From assembly GCA_022784805.1 (NCBI GenBank), contig JALFYG010000017.1, positions 1 to 15,812 of the forward strand: a stretch of 15,812 bases of DNA, given 5' to 3'. Shown piece after piece: positions 14,112 through 15,812 of this stretch (within the stretch, counting starts at the first letter, position 1; each line of letters starts with the position of its first letter). The DNA comes from Spirochaetales bacterium (GTDB taxonomy: Bacteria > Spirochaetota > Spirochaetia > Sphaerochaetales > Sphaerochaetaceae). The translations under genes were made by a program, and so were the position numbers. The notes beneath the pieces were generated by a model. That model did no database searches and had not been told where the DNA came from. It saw only the letters and a list, made by a program, of their open reading frames with translations.

Positions 14112-15350
14112 TCATTTCTCCACAAGAACATGGACATAAATGTCGCCTTCATATTTGCCAGCTGCCAAAGTAACATCTGATTGCTCTATTTTCACTTGCA
14201 TAGTGCCGTTATATGAGCGGTTATACATATTCTTTGAATTGTGACCAGGATCTCTAAACACTGTATGATTCACCGATGAATCATCTAACAATCTAACGAA
14301 ATTCTCAGGAAGAGCTGATATCGTCGTCTTTGAAGTATCAAAGGAATCAGTTCCATCAAAAGCATTTATTGAGCCATCATCACCAATAAGCTGAACCTCA
14401 AATTTGATACTATTTGTAGTTGTCAAAACATCGGTGTAAGTCAGGTCATCTTTCTTCAAGGTAAACTCTTCTCCTGCAACTGTAGCAACAGGTGAAGAAG
14501 AAAGGAAAATTGCAGCTTTATTTGGTGGATTACCTCCTAAGCTTTGTCCATTAATCAGGAAAGAGAGATACCCCACTGAAATCCATTTACCTCTATTTGA
14601 AACCCCAAGATCTATATTCTTTGCTTCAGGATATGTTTGGACATCCATTGCTACAAAATATGTTGAGTTATTCTTATGATTGGTTGCAGTAGTATCATGT
14701 TTGTAGTAACCGGAAAATGGTATTAAAAGTTCTAGCGGCTGAGCCAAATCATCATGTTCAATTTTTATGGTTACTAAAGCAGTGTAGTCATCGGCTTCAA
14801 CAAGTGGATAAACAACATCTCTTCCGTTTTCTACTACGGTCAAACGATCACTTTCATAATCCATTCCGTAGTTACCGCCACCAAGATCTTTTACTGGAAG
14901 GCAAACTACAACATCAAACCACATATTATTACAGTTTTGAGTCATAGTGAATTGATAGACAGGATTGTCATTGCTTAGCTTAAATCCCGTTCCACGAACT
15001 GTACCACCATCAGAATATGAAGGGTTAAACTCAATCTCAAAAGGTCTTTTAAAAGTCGGGTTTGAAATACTTGTCATATACATTCCGTTCGGACAGCTGA
15101 TAGAAATAGTAAATGGCTTACTTCTAGAGGCAGAGTCTATATTCCAAAACGAAATCAAAGCAATCATTTCTGCATCAGAGCTATGTTCAGGGTCAGTTTC
15201 TCCTGAGCCACTCCAACTACCACCTTGATAATTCTTGGAGCCTACAGGAATACCAGCAAAGCCACTAAAAGTGGAACCTGCTGAATCCATAGCAGAAAGA
15301 GAAATGATTGATAATGATAATACTAATAATGCAATGACTATTCTCTTCAT
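14112..15350 (-). CDS. Secreted array protein 2, double-size (two-domain)
   Basis: A 412-residue protein, twice the size of its neighbours, with a signal peptide ending LSA-M (18-21). Two units can be seen. The first contains 'ALISFWNIDSASRSKPFTISI' (64-84), which resembles box 2 of array protein 4, and ends in a C-terminal-type strand 'ADDYTALVTIKIE' (186-198). The second runs from about 205 to the end and finishes with 'AAGKYEGDIYVHVLVEK' (396-412). A glycine/serine-rich segment (22-55) follows the signal peptide. Four cysteines (86, 140, 150 and none in the second unit beyond these) are confined to unit one, of which I can place three. The start overlaps the preceding stop (ATGA), GGAG five bases upstream. 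A two-domain member beside single-domain ones would suit a tip adhesin or anchor, but this is inference. Confidence 0.76.
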   Translation of the reverse strand: MKRIVIALLVLSLSIISLSAMDSAGSTFSGFAGIPVGSKNYQGGSWSGSGETDPEHSSDAEMIALISFWNIDSASRSKPFTISISCPNGMYMTSISNPTFKRPFEIEFNPSYSDGGTVRGTGFKLSNDNPVYQFTMTQNCNNMWFDVVVCLPVKDLGGGNYGMDYESDRLTVVENGRDVVYPLVEADDYTALVTIKIEHDDLAQPLELLIPFSGYYKHDTTATNHKNNSTYFVAMDVQTYPEAKNIDLGVSNRGKWISVGYLSFLINGQSLGGNPPNKAAIFLSSSPVATVAGEEFTLKKDDLTYTDVLTTTNSIKFEVQLIGDDGSINAFDGTDSFDTSKTTISALPENFVRLLDDSSVNHTVFRDPGHNSKNMYNRSYNGTMQVKIEQSDVTLAAGKYEGDIYVHVLVEK

Positions 15351-15812
15351 ACCGACTCCAAAAGAATTGTTACATCTGCGGAATAGTCTCCCACAGGTAC
15401 AGTATCCCCATGATTCTTAATCGTATCAGAAGAAGATTCTGTAAACATGAAATAGATATCACCATCCACGCTTCCACTTAAACCATAGAAAGCTATTCCA
15501 GATGGAAGGAATTGAAAACTCAAATAACCATCTGCAGACAAACCTTTCTCTACAGAAGATCCAGTGCTTGGATCTGTATATTTAACAATACCACTCTCGT
15601 TATCAATGGTGAACTCACCTGACTTACTGAGGGAATTACCATTAGAATCAAAGTATCCAAAGTTATATGTAAACTTAAGTATATAAGGCAAATAGCAATA
15701 GACACCTTCAGTTCCAGTGTTATTCGCACTTTTTAAGTTATCCGCCTTTATCTTAATAGTGAAGTCAGCATTGGTGACAAGAGACCAGTTGGCAATTGTT
15801 CTTCCATTCTGC
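15347..15812 (-). CDS. Secreted array protein 1 (partial, 5' end beyond the window)
   Basis: The frame is open from the right edge to the stop at 15347, giving the last 154 residues; the signal peptide and N-terminus are outside. A TTG at 15689-15691 could be read as a start, but the frame stays open upstream and encodes the expected aromatic strand 'IANWSLVTNADFTIKIKA' (about residues 6-23 of the visible part). It is therefore an internal leucine. The C-terminal strand 'VPVGDYSADVTILLESV' is nearly the same as in array protein 4. Its final L-E-S codons hold the GGAG site of the double-size gene. This placement shows that the array continues past the window, so its first gene and promoter are not seen. 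Confidence 0.78.
   Translation of the reverse strand, partial: QNGRTIANWSLVTNADFTIKIKADNLKSANNTGTEGVYCYLPYILKFTYNFGYFDSNGNSLSKSGEFTIDNESGIVKYTDPSTGSSVEKGLSADGYLSFQFLPSGIAFYGLSGSVDGDIYFMFTESSSDTIKNHGDTVPVGDYSADVTILLESV

Larger units (their letters stand above)
6979..15812 (-). other. Tandem array of 14 diverged secreted-protein paralogues (one operon)
   Basis: Fourteen same-strand genes with no gap above 15 bases; at least six of 13 junctions are ATGA overlaps. The complete products start with a signal peptide. Recurring elements are: box 1, a strand like V-x-I-G-F-[SA] about 20-35 residues after cleavage; box 2, a central aromatic strand (YIWWKV, IWFYWKI, SIYWKV, IYAFFRV, YLNWNIV, VYFHWEL) followed by 'x5 then alternating hydrophobics'; box 3, a last strand like G-D-Y-S-G-T-V-K-L-N-L that ends the protein. 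Length, few cysteines, many Thr/Ser and alternating strands suggest a beta-sandwich. There is no membrane anchor, sortase signal or terminal aromatic barrel signal. The promoter is beyond the right edge; no intrinsic terminator is visible after the last gene. The family is unrecognised. Subunits of a surface fibre or adhesin complex are an inference. Confidence 0.8.

Noticed and set aside
14111..14176. N-terminal extension of array protein 3 to 14176
   Set aside because: The extension lies wholly in the preceding gene and would bury the signal peptide; the ATG at 14110 has a well-spaced GGAG.
155..15420. Many plus-strand open frames of 60-130 codons
   Set aside because: Every one lies antisense to a well-supported minus-strand gene; none that I examined has a recognisable domain or a convincing ribosome site with signal peptide.
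15689..15691. TTG at 15691 as the start of array protein 1
   Set aside because: The frame stays open to the window edge and encodes the expected aromatic strand, so the gene is a 5'-truncated fragment rather than a short gene.
6979..15812. Array as chaperone-usher pilins, sortase-anchored or autotransported proteins
   Set aside because: No usher, chaperone, LPXTG-type tail, terminal barrel or passenger repeat is present in the window; only the general strand pattern is compatible with pilins.

Overview
All 20 supported genes lie on the minus strand, so the window reads from its right end to its left end. The organism looks like an anaerobic, diderm, AT-leaning bacterium, most likely a spirochaete (Treponema/Sphaerochaeta-like). 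This is an inference from the NifU-like/GGGtGRT gene pair, the relaxed lipobox, the many signal-peptide proteins and two small outer-membrane-type proteins. No ribosomal marker is present to prove it.

Right part (15812 to 6979): an uninterrupted run of 14 small genes, the first cut by the window edge. Each complete product starts with a signal peptide and is about 175-210 residues long, except one of 412 residues that looks like two units joined. Sequence identity is low, but most share a layout: a 'V-x-I-G-F-S' strand shortly after the signal peptide, a central aromatic strand of the type Y-I-W-W-K-V followed by alternating hydrophobics, and a C-terminal strand of the type G-x-Y-x-x-x-h-x-h-x-h ending the protein. 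Junctions are ATGA overlaps or gaps of at most 15 bases, so this is one tightly coupled polycistron of diverged paralogues, probably beta-sandwich exported or surface proteins. I do not recognise the family. A multi-subunit surface fibre or adhesin set is the best guess. It is the most novel part of the window.

Middle (6891 to 5475): a monocistronic dihydropyrimidinase/hydantoinase with an intact metal site, closed by a strong intrinsic terminator.

Left-middle (5332 to 1880): a four-gene operon with near-zero spacing. It encodes a fusion of a HAD phosphatase with a cytidine deaminase, a phospholipase-D/cardiolipin-synthase-like lipoprotein with two HKD motifs, and two small exported proteins that resemble outer-membrane barrels. 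Fusion and dihydropyrimidinase together suggest pyrimidine salvage or catabolism, but they are in separate transcription units.

Left end (1763 to 1): a NifU-like Fe-S scaffold-type protein followed by a GGGtGRT-family protein, with strong ribosome sites, a palindrome at the presumed promoter and a clear terminator. I saw no tRNA, rRNA, CRISPR, insertion sequence or plus-strand gene. No gene-free stretch reaches 300 bases.
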